Shown piece by piece: positions 1-8,500 of a DNA stretch of 64,000 nucleotides. The position numbers and the translations under genes were made by a program. The stretch is from Noviherbaspirillum aridicola (GTDB taxonomy: Bacteria > Pseudomonadota > Gammaproteobacteria > Burkholderiales > Burkholderiaceae_D): contig NZ_BPMK01000018.1 in the NCBI RefSeq assembly GCF_019656455.1, positions 55,182-119,181 on the forward strand, in the 5' to 3' direction. The notes beneath the pieces are model-generated. The model worked only from the letters and a program-made list of their open reading frames with translations. It was not told the origin of the DNA and made no database searches. Each line of letters starts with the position of its first letter. The first letter of the stretch is position 1.

Positions 1-1086
1 CAGCACGTGCGACTCGTCAAGGAACATCACGGCATCCTGCGGCAGGTAGTCGACCAGAGTCGGCGGCGGCTCGCCCGGCCTGGAGCCCGTCAGGTGGCGC
101 GAGTAGTTCTCGATGCCCTTGGTAAATCCGATCTCCTGCATCATCTCGAGATCGAAGCGCGTGCGCTGCTCGAGCCGCTGCTCTTCCACGAGCTTGCCTT
201 CCTTGCGGAAGAACTCGAGACGCTCCCGCAGCTCTTCCTTGATGCTCTCGATCGCCCGCAGAACGGTTTCCCTCGGGGTGACGTAGTGCGAACCGGGATA
301 GATCGTGAACCTCGGAATCTTCTGCCTCACGCGCCCCGTCAGCGGATCGAACAGCTGAAGGCTGTCGATCTCATCGTCGAAGGTTTCGATGCGCAGTGCC
401 AGTTCGGCGTGTTCCGCTGGGAAGACATCGATCGTGTCGCCGCGGACGCGGAAGGTGCCGCGCCCGAAATCGATTTCGTTCCGGGTGTACTGCATCTGTA
501 TGAGCCGCGCGATCACATCGCGCTGGCTGACCTTGTCCTTGGCCCGCAGGGTCAGGATCATCCGGTGATACTCGTTCGGATTACCGATACCGTAGATCGC
601 GGATACGGTCGCCACGATGACCACGTCGCGCCGCTCCATCAGCGACTTGGTGCACGACAGCCGCATCTGTTCGATGTGCTCGTTGATCGAGGAATCCTTC
701 TCGATGAACAGGTCGCGCTGCGGCACGTAGGCTTCAGGCTGGTAATAGTCGTAGTAGCTGACGAAGTACTCGACGGCGTTTTGCGGGAAGAACTCGCGGA
801 ATTCGCTGTAGAGCTGCGCGGCGAGCGTCTTGTTCGGCGCAAACACGATCGCGGGACGGCCGAGGCGCGCGATGACGTTGGCCATCGTGTAAGTCTTGCC
901 GGAACCGGTCACGCCGAGCAGTGTCTGGAACGACAGTCCGTCCTCCACGCCTTCGACCAGTTTGGCGATCGCACCCGGCTGGTCCCCGGCGGGCGGGAAA
1001 GGCTGGTAGAGTCGGTAGGGCGAATCAGGGAAGGTGACGATCTTCGACTCGTCGATCGGGCTGGAAACCTGGGATAAATCTGCCAT
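1..1086 (-). CDS. uvrB: UvrABC system protein B, N-terminal 362 residues (truncated by window edge)
   Basis: Damage-recognition helicase of nucleotide excision repair. It loads from UvrA2B onto DNA and recruits UvrC for incision. The visible part begins [14 protein letters not shown], has Walker A GVTGSGKT near residue 46, the UvrB beta-hairpin signature [12 protein letters not shown], and ends just after the Walker B motif DESH at the window boundary. The rest (motifs IV-VI and the UVR domain) lies outside. The start is the ATG whose complement is at 1084-1086. The gene is divergent from the aminotransferase across 130 bp that must hold both promoters. I found no convincing LexA box there. 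Identification is essentially certain; only the 3' end is missing. Confidence 0.97.
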   Translation of the reverse strand, partial: MADLSQVSSPIDESKIVTFPDSPYRLYQPFPPAGDQPGAIAKLVEGVEDGLSFQTLLGVTGSGKTYTMANVIARLGRPAIVFAPNKTLAAQLYSEFREFFPQNAVEYFVSYYDYYQPEAYVPQRDLFIEKDSSINEHIEQMRLSCTKSLMERRDVVIVATVSAIYGIGNPNEYHRMILTLRAKDKVSQRDVIARLIQMQYTRNEIDFGRGTFRVRGDTIDVFPAEHAELALRIETFDDEIDSLQLFDPLTGRVRQKIPRFTIYPGSHYVTPRETVLRAIESIKEELRERLEFFRKEGKLVEEQRLEQRTRFDLEMMQEIGFTKGIENYSRHLTGSRPGEPPPTLVDYLPQDAVMFLDESHVL

Positions 1087-1216
1087 CTGAATTCGACCTT
1101 TGGTAGAATAAATAGTTGCACGTAAGCTCTTGGTTTTTTTAGGTAAAGTCCACCGCAACCGGCCTGCCCAAGTACCTGTTCGTACCTCTTCGCAGCCAAT
1201 TTTTCATGTTATCACG

Positions 1217-2431
1217 ATGACCCAACCGCAAACCGCCTCCCTCTTCGGCGCCGTCGACATGGCGCCCCGCGACCCGATCCTAGGCATCACCGAAGCCTAT
1301 AACGCGGACAAGAATCCGAACAAGGTCAACCTCGGCGTCGGCGTTTATTACGACGACAACGGCAAGGTGCCCTTGCTGGAGTGCGTGCGCAAGGCGGAAG
1401 CCCAGTTGCTGGAAAAGGCGGCTCCCCGCACCTATCTGCCCATCGACGGTCTGGCCGCGTACGATAAGGCGGTGCAAGAACTCGTATTTGGTGCCGACAG
1501 CGCGGTCGTACAAGAGAAACGTGCGATTACCGTGCAGGCCATCGGCGGCACCGGCGCCCTGAAGATCGGCGCCGACTTCCTGAAGCGCTTCGCACCCGAC
1601 TCTCAGGTCTGGATCAGCGATCCGAGCTGGGAAAACCATCGTGCCCTGTTCGAATCCGCCGGCTTCGTCGTCAACAGCTATCCGTACTACGATCCGGCCA
1701 CGCGCGGCGTGAACTTCGCCGGCATGCTCGGCGCGCTGCAGTCGATGCCGGCAGGCTCGATCGTTCTGCTGCATGCCTGCTGCCACAACCCCACCGGCGC
1801 GGACCTGACCGACGAGCAATGGAAGCAGGTCATCGAGGTGGTGACGGGCCGCGGACTGATCCCCTTCCTCGACATGGCTTACCAAGGCTTCGGCGACGGC
1901 ATCGATGCCGACGGCAGGGTGGTGCGCCAGTTCGCGCAGGCCGGCGGCCCGCTGTTCGTTTCGAACTCCTTCTCCAAGTCCTTCTCGCTGTACGGCGAGC
2001 GCGTTGGGGCCCTCAGCATTGTGGCGGCAAGCACCGAAGAAGCGGCACGCGTGCTGTCGCAGCTCAAGCGGGTCGTTCGCACCAACTACTCCAACCCGCC
2101 CCTGCACGGCGGCCAGGTCGTCGCCACCGCACTGGCGACGCCGGAATTGCGCGCACTGTGGGAAGAAGAGCTTGCAGCAATGCGTGTGCGCATTCGCGAA
2201 ATGCGCCAGGCTCTCGTGGCGAAACTCAAGGCAAAGGTCCCGAATCAGAACTTCGATTTCGTGATCACCCAGCGCGGCATGTTCTCCTATTCCGGCCTGA
2301 CCAAGGCCCAGGTCGAACGCCTGCGCAACGAGTATTCGGTCTATGCAGTCGATACCGGCCGCATCTGCGTGGCGGCGCTGAACTCGAAGAACATCGACTA
2401 CGTGGTCGACGCGATCGCGAAGGTGCTCTAA
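1217..2431 (+). CDS. tyrB: Aromatic amino acid/aspartate aminotransferase (class I, AspC/TyrB type)
   Basis: PLP enzyme moving amino groups between aspartate or aromatic amino acids and 2-oxoglutarate. 404 residues, close to the 396-400 of AspC and TyrB. The fold-type I signature SFSKSFSLYGERVG carries the Schiff-base lysine (Lys254). HNPTGAD (about 190-196) and DMAYQGF (about 229-235) are the other cofactor-contact motifs. I start at MTQPQ (1217) because homologues begin just before LFGAVDMAPRDPI; a longer reading from 1130 adds 29 residues unlike the family. No clear Shine-Dalgarno is visible. Aspartate versus aromatic preference cannot be settled from sequence; TyrB is favoured by the usual annotation of this gene beside uvrB in Burkholderiales. 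Confidence 0.93.
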   Translation: MTQPQTASLFGAVDMAPRDPILGITEAYNADKNPNKVNLGVGVYYDDNGKVPLLECVRKAEAQLLEKAAPRTYLPIDGLAAYDKAVQELVFGADSAVVQEKRAITVQAIGGTGALKIGADFLKRFAPDSQVWISDPSWENHRALFESAGFVVNSYPYYDPATRGVNFAGMLGALQSMPAGSIVLLHACCHNPTGADLTDEQWKQVIEVVTGRGLIPFLDMAYQGFGDGIDADGRVVRQFAQAGGPLFVSNSFSKSFSLYGERVGALSIVAASTEEAARVLSQLKRVVRTNYSNPPLHGGQVVATALATPELRALWEEELAAMRVRIREMRQALVAKLKAKVPNQNFDFVITQRGMFSYSGLTKAQVERLRNEYSVYAVDTGRICVAALNSKNIDYVVDAIAKVL

Positions 2432-2526
2432 AAGAACCAGGCCGCCACCGAAAACCTTTCTTCCCGCGGAACATCTTCCAGTTCTTTGACATTTCCGGAA
2501 AGATCGGCCTATAATAGCGGCTCTGT

Positions 2527-2602
2527 TCCCTGATAGCTCAGTCGGTAGAGCGACGGACTGTTAATCCGCAGGTCCCTGGTTCGAGTCCAGGTCGGGGAGC
2601 CA
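2527..2602 (+). tRNA. tRNA-Asn (anticodon GTT)
   Basis: Complete 76-nt cloverleaf with encoded CCA. Acceptor arms TCCCTGA/TCGGGGA pair (one G-T), discriminator G, T-stem CCTGG/CCAGG around TTCGAGT, and anticodon loop CTGTTAA with GTT at 2560-2562. A -10-like ATAATA (TATAATAG at about 2511) lies just upstream. An intrinsic terminator follows directly. Confidence 0.97.
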
Positions 2603-2611
2603 AAAAATTGC

Positions 2612-2643
2612 AAGGGCTTGCGCGAAAGCGCAAGCCCTTTTTC
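2612..2643 (+). terminator. Rho-independent terminator of tRNA-Asn
   Basis: Perfect 12-bp stem AAGGGCTTGCGC / GCGCAAGCCCTT closed by a GAAA tetraloop and followed by a T run, starting 10 nt after the tRNA CCA end. Confidence 0.93.
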
Positions 2644-2977
2644 CGTTTACCGGTCTGTCTACCCCTGCCCGCAGCGGATTGTCCGTCATCAAACTGTCGC
2701 ATTGTTCATTCATCGGTTTTCTGCACGTACGGTCATATCCGCATGCTTGCAGTGATTCCTCGGTCGTGCATTGAAAGAGTGAAGCGGGGCCTGCATCGGA
2801 AAGTTCGAGCATATGCGTCATTTGTCAAAACACGCGGTCATGGCCGCCCTTAGCATCGAAGCCGTCGAACGCGTTTGCGCGTCCAGCACCTCTTCGGATC
2901 GCGAGTATCCGCACGGCCGTCCCGGCCCGATTTTCGGACAGTACTGACTTCCTGCCCGTGTCTGGGCAGACTATGCA
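2644..2977. other. Non-coding interval before the histidine kinase
   Basis: About 334 bp of lower GC than its surroundings. No reading frame on either strand has recognisable protein character; the apparent frames run through the tRNA complement. The only structure noted is a small hairpin, CTGCCC/GGGCAG at 2952-2969, ending 8 nt before the kinase ATG, where no Shine-Dalgarno is visible. The kinase promoter must lie here, but I cannot assign a clear -35/-10 pair. Confidence 0.5.
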
Positions 2978-4084
2978 ATGACTACCCAACTGGAAAAGAG
3001 CGCCCCACGTTTGTCGAATTCCATCACGACGCTGTCGCGCTTTCCGGCCAACAAGTTAAGCCCCTCCCTGCTCTCGCGGATCAAGTCCGCGATGGACAGT
3101 GTCATCATCATCGACGCCGAACGCCGGATCGTGCTGGTCAATTCCCGGGCAGAGCAATTGTTCGGCTACACGGCCGCGCAACTGCTCGACCGCCCGCTCG
3201 AGATGCTGGTGCCTTCGCAGGGTGAAGACAAGGCTTTGGGACTCGGCACCACCTCGACGCTCAGAGGCCTTCGTTCCGACGGCCGGCTTTTCAGCCTCAC
3301 TGCCGTCATCGCCCGGGTTTCCATTCAGGGCGAAACCTTTCTTGCCCTGATCGCCCCCGGCGGAGCGGACAGCAGAGCCGCGGAACACAGCCGGAAACCG
3401 GCACTCCCGGCGGATCTGCGCCGCTGGGCGGCGACCACCCAGAAGACGGTGGAAATTGAAAAGCGCCGCTTTTCCCGCAAGCTTTACGACGACATCGGAC
3501 AGCGGCTGAGTGTGCTCAAGCTCGACCTCGACTGGCTGGAACACAGCCTGCCGAACGAGAGCAAGCTGGTGCCCGCCCGCGTGGCACGGATGCAGGGTTT
3601 GCTCGACAACATCATCGCCATGACGAAAAACATGGCGTCCACCCTGCGCCCGCCGCTGCTCGACGATTTCGGCTTGCTGCCCGCCGTGGAATGGATGGCG
3701 GAAAATCTCAGGAAAAGAACGGGCATCACCTGCACGATCGAGAGCTCCGGCATGGATGCGAAGCTCGACGACACCATACAGTCCGCGCTGTTTCGGCTCG
3801 TCCAGGAAGGACTGTCGAACGTGGAGCACCACTCGCACGCACGCTCGGTGCAGATTCACCTTCATCGCCGTTCCGGCCACGTCCTGCTGATGATGCGCGA
3901 CGACGGCGTTGGCATGCCCGAAGGCAGCGAGAACAAGCCGGGCTGTTACGGTCTGATTGCCATGCAAGAACGCGTCTTCGTGCTCGGCGGTACAATCAGC
4001 ATTCGCAACGAGCCGCCGTATGGTGTTACCATTCAGGCATCGATTCCGATCGAGTCGTTTTTCTCCCCCGAACAAATCACCTGA
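2978..4084 (+). CDS. PAS-domain sensor histidine kinase, NarX/HisKA_3 type, phospho-acceptor His replaced by Tyr
   Basis: 368 residues, soluble, no membrane segment. An N-terminal PAS domain (about 35-130; SVIIIDAERRIVLVNSRAEQLFGY is typical) is followed by a HisKA_3 dimerisation segment (about 150-230) and a C-terminal HATPase (about 260-365). The ATPase is intact: N box QEGLSNVEHHSHA, G1 box DDGVGM, G2-like YGLIAMQER. The HisKA_3 motif, normally RELHDDxGQ, reads RKLYDDIGQ: residue 170 is Tyr (TAC at 3485-3487). The canonical phosphate acceptor is therefore absent. A NarL-type response regulator with an intact Asp follows 9 nt downstream, so the pair looks co-transcribed. The kinase may be a pseudokinase, a phosphatase, or depend on another kinase. 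The ATG at 2978 has no obvious Shine-Dalgarno. Confidence 0.88.
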   Translation: MTTQLEKSAPRLSNSITTLSRFPANKLSPSLLSRIKSAMDSVIIIDAERRIVLVNSRAEQLFGYTAAQLLDRPLEMLVPSQGEDKALGLGTTSTLRGLRSDGRLFSLTAVIARVSIQGETFLALIAPGGADSRAAEHSRKPALPADLRRWAATTQKTVEIEKRRFSRKLYDDIGQRLSVLKLDLDWLEHSLPNESKLVPARVARMQGLLDNIIAMTKNMASTLRPPLLDDFGLLPAVEWMAENLRKRTGITCTIESSGMDAKLDDTIQSALFRLVQEGLSNVEHHSHARSVQIHLHRRSGHVLLMMRDDGVGMPEGSENKPGCYGLIAMQERVFVLGGTISIRNEPPYGVTIQASIPIESFFSPEQIT

Positions 4085-4093
4085 CCACGTTCT

Positions 4094-4738
4094 ATGATCC
4101 GTATCGTAATCGCCGATGACCACACCATCATGCGCGAAGGTCTCAAACGCATCCTCGACGGTGCGGATGACATCGAGGTGGTGGGCGAGGCCGTCGACGG
4201 CTTCGAGGCCCTGGCCCATGTACGCAAGGGTGGATTCGATCTGCTGATGCTGGACCTTTCCATGCCGGGTCGCAGCGGCGTGGAGCTGATCCGGCAGATC
4301 AAGGATGAAGTGCCGAAGCTGCCCATTCTCATCCTGACCATGCACGAGGAAGAACAGTATGCCGTCCGCGCGATCCGCGCCGGCGCGCGCGGCTATCTGA
4401 CGAAGGAAAGCGCCGGGACGCAGCTGGTCAGCGCCATCCGCAAGGTCGCCTCGGGCCGTCCGTACATCAGCCTGGAAGTGGCCGAACAGCTGGCCATGGA
4501 CGTGATGCCGGCCAACGAAGACCTGCCGCACAAGCAACTGTCCAATCGCGAGTTCGAAGTATTCACCCTACTCGTAAGCGGCAAGTCGATTACCGAGATC
4601 GCGGAAGTCCTGCATCTGAGCGCGAAGACGGTCAGCACGCACAAGACCCGCATTCTGACCAAGATGAACATGAACTCGCTCGCCGAGATGGTGCAGTATG
4701 CAGTGCAACATCGGCTGCTCGGGCCGTTGAAGAACTGA
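4094..4738 (+). CDS. NarL/FixJ-family DNA-binding response regulator
   Basis: 214 residues. The receiver domain (1-120) has the acidic pair Asp8-Asp9, phospho-acceptor Asp54 (MLDLSMPG), Thr82 and Lys104 (YLTKES), so it should be phosphorylatable. The LuxR-type HTH (about 148-205) reads LSNREFEVFTLLVSGKS then AKTVSTHKTRIL. It sits 9 nt after the kinase gene and is presumably its partner, although that kinase lacks the usual His. Low-molecular-weight phosphodonors or another kinase could charge it. The ligand or stress sensed is unknown. The ATG follows no strong ribosome-binding site, suggesting coupling to translation of the upstream gene. Confidence 0.92.
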   Translation: MIRIVIADDHTIMREGLKRILDGADDIEVVGEAVDGFEALAHVRKGGFDLLMLDLSMPGRSGVELIRQIKDEVPKLPILILTMHEEEQYAVRAIRAGARGYLTKESAGTQLVSAIRKVASGRPYISLEVAEQLAMDVMPANEDLPHKQLSNREFEVFTLLVSGKSITEIAEVLHLSAKTVSTHKTRILTKMNMNSLAEMVQYAVQHRLLGPLKN

Positions 4739-4785
4739 ACCGGCTTCGCACCCTTCTCCCCGCGTTTTCCCCCTTCCTACCTGCT

Positions 4786-4828
4786 CCTAATCGCGCGGCA
4801 CGGCCTGCGGCCCTGCCGCGCGATTAGG
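4786..4828. terminator. Large GC-rich inverted repeat after the two-component genes
   Basis: Perfect 15-bp arms CCTAATCGCGCGGCA and TGCCGCGCGATTAGG around a 13-nt loop that contains a smaller GGCC/GGCC hairpin. It lies 48 bp after the response regulator stop. No T run follows on either strand, so it may end transcription with Rho, protect the mRNA 3' end, or be a repeated extragenic palindrome. Confidence 0.6.
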
Positions 4829-4844
4829 AAAACACGCTCGCCGC

Positions 4845-4884
4845 TTGTAAGAATTATCTGACAAAGATAAATCCATTCTTACAA
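4845..4884. promoter_or_regulatory. Nested AT-rich dyad upstream of the Crp/Fnr-type regulator
   Basis: Outer perfect 10-bp arms TTGTAAGAAT (4845-4854) and ATTCTTACAA (4875-4884) enclose a second dyad, TTATCT-N5-AGATAA (4854-4870). AT-rich nested symmetry in an otherwise GC-rich genome, 177 bp before a regulator gene, suggests an operator or a structured leader. It does not match TTGAT-N4-ATCAA. The protein that binds is unknown. Confidence 0.45.
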
Positions 4885-4969
4885 CCCAATTCAGCCCAAG
4901 CCGATAGTAATTACCAGTTGCGATTGCGATACTGGCTCTTCTCTTCCATGCATGACAGGCAAGCAAGTC

Positions 4970-5009
4970 GGCGGCTCCGTGGAACAGTTGCTTACTCCAC
5001 GGAGCCGCC
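4970..5009 (+). terminator. 14-bp hairpin in the leader of the Crp/Fnr-type gene
   Basis: Perfect arms GGCGGCTCCGTGGA / TCCACGGAGCCGCC, loop of 12 nt, followed by TTACTCCTTTC. It ends 51 nt before the start codon. It could be an attenuator, a terminator for a short upstream transcript, or an mRNA-stability stem. The interval 4739-5060 contains no convincing gene. Confidence 0.5.
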
Positions 5010-5060
5010 TTACTCCTTTCAGCATGCGCAACCATTGACACAGTGATTTAGGAGATGACC

Positions 5061-5933
5061 ATGCTGTCAACGCAAACGTCCGATTCCCGCGTGGAGGCAA
5101 ACTCCACGTTGCACGCCACCTCCACTGAAGCAGGCTGGCAGCGACAGGGAAAACTGTGGTCGAACCTGAAGGAACTGTGCGACGTCTTGCGCATCCCCTC
5201 CGCAGCCATACATACGGACGAGGAATTGCTGTTCCAGCATGTGCAGTTCAAGACCGGCCAAAGGATCCACACCATAGGCCAGCCTTTCGATACGCTGTAC
5301 ATCGTGCACTCCGGTTTCCTGAAGACCGTGCTGATCGACGAATTCGGCAATGAACAGGTACTCAGCTTCCCGATGAAGGGTGACCTGTTCGGTGTCGACG
5401 GGATTCACACCAAGCGATACGCGTCGGAGGCGGTGGCGCTGTCGAACTGCGACCTGATTCTTCTGCCTTTCAAGAAACTGACCGCGCTCGGGCGCGCACA
5501 TGTCGAGTTCGAGCACGCAATGTACAGCGTGATGAGCCGTGAACTGGTGCGCGAGCAGGCCATGGTCAGCATGCTCGGCGCGCTGAGCGCGGAAGCACGG
5601 GTCGCCCGCTTTCTGGTGAACCTGTCGGAACGCTATGCCGAGATGGGATATTCCAGCAAGCTGTTCAACCTGCGCATGACGCGCCATGAGATAGGCAGCT
5701 ACCTCGGCCTGACCCTGGAAACCGTCAGCCGCACGCTGTCGGCCTTCAACGAGATCGGACTGATCTCCGTCGACCAGCGCTCCATCGGCATCAAGGACCT
5801 GGATTCGCTGAAGACGCTGCGCCGCCTCCCGCCCTCCAGTTCGCGCGCCAAGCAGGTCGCCTCGAGAAAGGCGAAACAGCTGGCCCAGCAGGAGCGCCCC
5901 GAGGGCGAGTGGGGCCAGGTGGCAGGCGTCTGA
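5061..5933 (+). CDS. Crp/Fnr-family transcriptional regulator lacking the FNR iron-sulphur cysteines
   Basis: 290 residues. A cNMP-binding-type beta-roll (about 54-145), a long dimerisation helix (about 148-185) and a C-terminal winged HTH (about 196-245) whose recognition helix LETVSRTLSAF has the E-x-x-S-R pattern of FNR-class proteins. Only Cys40 and Cys130 are present, so the N-terminal 4Fe-4S cluster of FNR is missing. The protein is closer to DNR/FixK-like members, with the signal unknown. I choose ATG 5061 because TTTAGGAG ends 6 nt before it; an ATG at 5055 would abut the Shine-Dalgarno. The C-terminal tail (about 255-290) is basic and likely disordered. FNR-type recognition predicts sites resembling TTGA-N6-TCAA; one such site lies at 57064-57077. 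Confidence 0.88.
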   Translation: MLSTQTSDSRVEANSTLHATSTEAGWQRQGKLWSNLKELCDVLRIPSAAIHTDEELLFQHVQFKTGQRIHTIGQPFDTLYIVHSGFLKTVLIDEFGNEQVLSFPMKGDLFGVDGIHTKRYASEAVALSNCDLILLPFKKLTALGRAHVEFEHAMYSVMSRELVREQAMVSMLGALSAEARVARFLVNLSERYAEMGYSSKLFNLRMTRHEIGSYLGLTLETVSRTLSAFNEIGLISVDQRSIGIKDLDSLKTLRRLPPSSSRAKQVASRKAKQLAQQERPEGEWGQVAGV

Positions 5934-5957
5934 TCTCCGGCCCGCACCCAGTCGAAA

Positions 5958-5985
5958 ATGCCCGCGTCATGCGGGCGTTTTTTTT
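5958..5985 (+). terminator. Intrinsic terminator of the Crp/Fnr-type gene
   Basis: TGCCCGC-GTCAT-GCGGGCG stem followed by eight or more T residues, immediately before the stop codon of the convergent kynR. It may work in both directions. Confidence 0.9.
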
Positions 5986-6461
5986 CACTCGCCCGACAGC
6001 AGCGAGGCAGCAATCGCGTGATCGTCCTTCAGGTTCTGCAGCACGATGTTGGACCTGATGTCGAGCACGCCTTTCGTCTTGTAGAGCCTGTCCAGCACGA
6101 ATGCGGAGAAGTGCTTCAGCGAGCGCGCCCGCACGCGCAGCAGATAGTTGGCCTCGCCGGTGATGATGTACGCACCCGCGACCTCCGGCCAGGTCTGCAC
6201 CGCGGCGCTGAAGTTTTCATGCCACTGCTCGACGTCGCGGCGCATCGTGACCTGGACGAAGGCGTCCACCTCCAGCCCGACGCGGGAAGGATCGAGCAGC
6301 GCGACGTAGCGCGCGATCACGCCTTTCTCCTCCAGCTGACGCACCCTGCGCAGGCATGCCGATGGCGACAGGAAGACTTTTTCCGCAAGCTCGAGATTGC
6401 TGATGCGGCCGTCCTCCTGCAGGAAGTGCAGCAGCCTGAGATCCATGGCGTCCAGTGTCAT
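5985..6461 (-). CDS. kynR: Lrp/AsnC-family regulator, probable KynR
   Basis: 158 residues, the usual Lrp length. N-terminal HTH (about 2-60: [24 protein letters not shown] then [18 protein letters not shown]) followed by the AsnC ligand-binding/oligomerisation domain. The ATG at 6461 (MTLDAMDL) is chosen because an upstream TTG would add 12 residues unlike the family. It is transcribed divergently from kynBUA, across a 134-bp AT-richer intergenic region, as in Pseudomonas and Ralstonia, where KynR responds to kynurenine and activates the pathway. Lrp-type operators are expected between 6462 and 6595. Family assignment is certain; the KynR role rests on context. Confidence 0.9.
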   Translation of the reverse strand: MTLDAMDLRLLHFLQEDGRISNLELAEKVFLSPSACLRRVRQLEEKGVIARYVALLDPSRVGLEVDAFVQVTMRRDVEQWHENFSAAVQTWPEVAGAYIITGEANYLLRVRARSLKHFSAFVLDRLYKTKGVLDIRSNIVLQNLKDDHAIAASLLSGE

Positions 6462-6595
6462 TGCAATCTTTCGTCGTCGTAGTTCAGTTTCTCGCAATTT
6501 TATTCATTTCTCAGCCAATCCGCCGCTTCATTTCCGCAGCATTTCGCGCGGCTTTCGCACTACCATCTGTCCATCGCCCACAAACCGAGACCGAC

Positions 6596-7246
6596 ATGCC
6601 CTCCCCTATTCTCGATATCACACCCGCGGTCCATCCCGGCCTCCCGGTGTGGCCAGGCGACACGTCCTTCAGTGCAAGCACGACCTGGCAGATCGGCGAC
6701 GGCTGCCCGGTCAGGGTGAGCCGGCTCACCCTGTCGACGCACACGGGCGCCCACTGCGACGCGCCGTCTCACTTCGCCCGGCAAGGACGCACCATCGACG
6801 AGGTTTCCCTCGATGCCTATGTCGGCGCCTGTCGCGTCATCCATTGCATCGGCGCCGAGCGGGTGGAGCCGTCGCATCTGCGGTCGTATCTCGACGGCGT
6901 ACCCGCGCGGGTGCTGCTCCGCACCTACCGGCGCGCGCCGCTTGACGCCTGGGACAAGCATTTTCCGGGCGTGGCGCCGGAGACCGTCGACCTGCTCGCG
7001 GCGCATGGCGTGCGCCTGATCGGCGTCGATACGCCTTCGCTCGATCCGCAGGAGTCGAAGACCATGGATGCACATCACCGGGTGCACGCACACCAGATGG
7101 CGATCCTCGAGGGCATCGTACTGGACGACGTGGCCGCCGGCGATTACGAACTGATCGCCTTGCCGCTGAAGCTCGCGGGCATGGATGCCAGCCCGGTACG
7201 CGCCATCCTGCGCCCTCTCCCGCAGACACAGGGAGATGCGGCATGA
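6596..7246 (+). CDS. kynB: Kynurenine formamidase (arylformamidase)
   Basis: Hydrolyses N-formyl-L-kynurenine to kynurenine and formate. 216 residues, cyclase-family metal-dependent amidohydrolase. The metal motif H-x-G-x-H-x-D-A-P-x-H is present with His49, His53, Asp55 and His59, and [19 protein letters not shown] is typical of bacterial KynB. The start at [10 protein letters not shown] is chosen because the longer reading runs back into the kynR promoter region. First gene of kynBUA; its TGA overlaps the kynU ATG (ATGA). Confidence 0.96.
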   Translation: MPSPILDITPAVHPGLPVWPGDTSFSASTTWQIGDGCPVRVSRLTLSTHTGAHCDAPSHFARQGRTIDEVSLDAYVGACRVIHCIGAERVEPSHLRSYLDGVPARVLLRTYRRAPLDAWDKHFPGVAPETVDLLAAHGVRLIGVDTPSLDPQESKTMDAHHRVHAHQMAILEGIVLDDVAAGDYELIALPLKLAGMDASPVRAILRPLPQTQGDAA

Positions 7247-8490
7247 GCCTCTCGCGCGAACATTGCCTGGCGCTGGATGCGCACGACGAACTGGCGGCGC
7301 TGCGGTCGGAGTTCGAACTGCCCCGGGGCGTGATCTACCTGGACGGGAATTCCCTCGGCGCGCGTCCGTGTGCGGCGCTGGAACGCGCGCGTGAGCTGAT
7401 AGGCGAGGAATGGGGCAACGGTCTGATCCGCAGCTGGAACAAGGCGGGCTGGTTCACGCTGCCCACACGCCTGGGCGACAAGCTCGCGCCGCTGGTCGGG
7501 GCGGGCGCCGGACAAGTGGTGGTGACCGACTCCACCTCGGTCAATCTGTTCAAGGTGCTGGCCGCGGCGTTGCACAGCCAGGCGGAACGCGACGACAAGC
7601 GCAAGGTGATCGTCAGCGAGCGAAGCAATTTTCCGACCGATCTCTATATCGCCCAGGGGCTTGCCGCCTGGCTCGACCGGGGATATCGGCTGCGCCTCGT
7701 GGACAGCCCGGCAGAGCTTGCCGCGGCGGTCGATGACAGCACCGCCGTGCTGATGCTCACCCACGTGAATTACCGCACCGGCCACATGCACGACATGGAG
7801 GCCATGTCCGCCCTGGCACACGAACGCGGCGCGCTTGCGGTCTGGGACCTTGCGCATTCCGCCGGCGCCGTCCCGCTGGCGCTGGAGGCGAGCGGTGCCG
7901 ACTATGCGGTCGGCTGCACGTACAAGTATCTCAACGGCGGCCCCGGCGCGCCGGCGTTTCTCTGGGTCGCGCCGCGGCATCTCGCCGGCTTTCGCCAGCC
8001 GCTGTCCGGCTGGTGGGCGCATGCCTCGCCCTTCGTGATGCAGCCCGAGTTCTCCCCTGCGCCGGACATCCGGCGCGCATTGTGCGGCACGCAGCCGATC
8101 GCGTCGCTGGCCATGGTGGAGTGCGGCCTCGACATTTTCCTGCGCACCGACATGCAGCGGATCCGCGCCAAGTCCCTGGCGCTCACCGATCTGTTCATCC
8201 GCCTGGTCGAGCAGCGCTGCGCGCATCACCCGCTGGAACTGGTCACGCCGCGCGACCATGGACAGCGAGGCAGCCAGGTCAGCTTCGCGCATCCGCACGG
8301 TTATGCGGTAATGCAGGCCCTGATCGGCCGCGGGGTGATAGGCGACTACCGGGAACCGGGCATCATGCGCTTCGGCTTCACGCCGCTCTACACCCGCTTC
8401 GTCGACGTCTGGGACGCGGTCGACATCCTGGCCGACATCCTTGACAACCGGGCCTACGATACCGAGGCACCGCGCGACGCGGTCACCTGA
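7243..8490 (+). CDS. kynU: Kynureninase
   Basis: PLP-dependent cleavage of L-kynurenine to anthranilate and L-alanine. 415 residues, as in bacterial KynU. The Schiff-base lysine is Lys228 in [15 protein letters not shown], and YLDGNSLG near residue 32 and WDLAHSAG near 201 are conserved. It starts in a 4-bp ATGA overlap with kynB, implying translational coupling. The order formamidase, kynureninase, dioxygenase means all three steps from tryptophan to anthranilate are made from one transcript. Confidence 0.97.
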   Translation: MSLSREHCLALDAHDELAALRSEFELPRGVIYLDGNSLGARPCAALERARELIGEEWGNGLIRSWNKAGWFTLPTRLGDKLAPLVGAGAGQVVVTDSTSVNLFKVLAAALHSQAERDDKRKVIVSERSNFPTDLYIAQGLAAWLDRGYRLRLVDSPAELAAAVDDSTAVLMLTHVNYRTGHMHDMEAMSALAHERGALAVWDLAHSAGAVPLALEASGADYAVGCTYKYLNGGPGAPAFLWVAPRHLAGFRQPLSGWWAHASPFVMQPEFSPAPDIRRALCGTQPIASLAMVECGLDIFLRTDMQRIRAKSLALTDLFIRLVEQRCAHHPLELVTPRDHGQRGSQVSFAHPHGYAVMQALIGRGVIGDYREPGIMRFGFTPLYTRFVDVWDAVDILADILDNRAYDTEAPRDAVT

Positions 8491-8500
8491 AGGAATGACG

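Noticed and set aside
1087..1216. LexA (SOS) box in the uvrB promoter region
   Set aside because: No CTG-N10-CAG palindrome with acceptable spacing was found between uvrB and the aminotransferase.
2561..2821. Minus-strand frame overlapping tRNA-Asn
   Set aside because: Its C-terminal residues are the usual translation artefact of a tRNA complement; no gene-like features.
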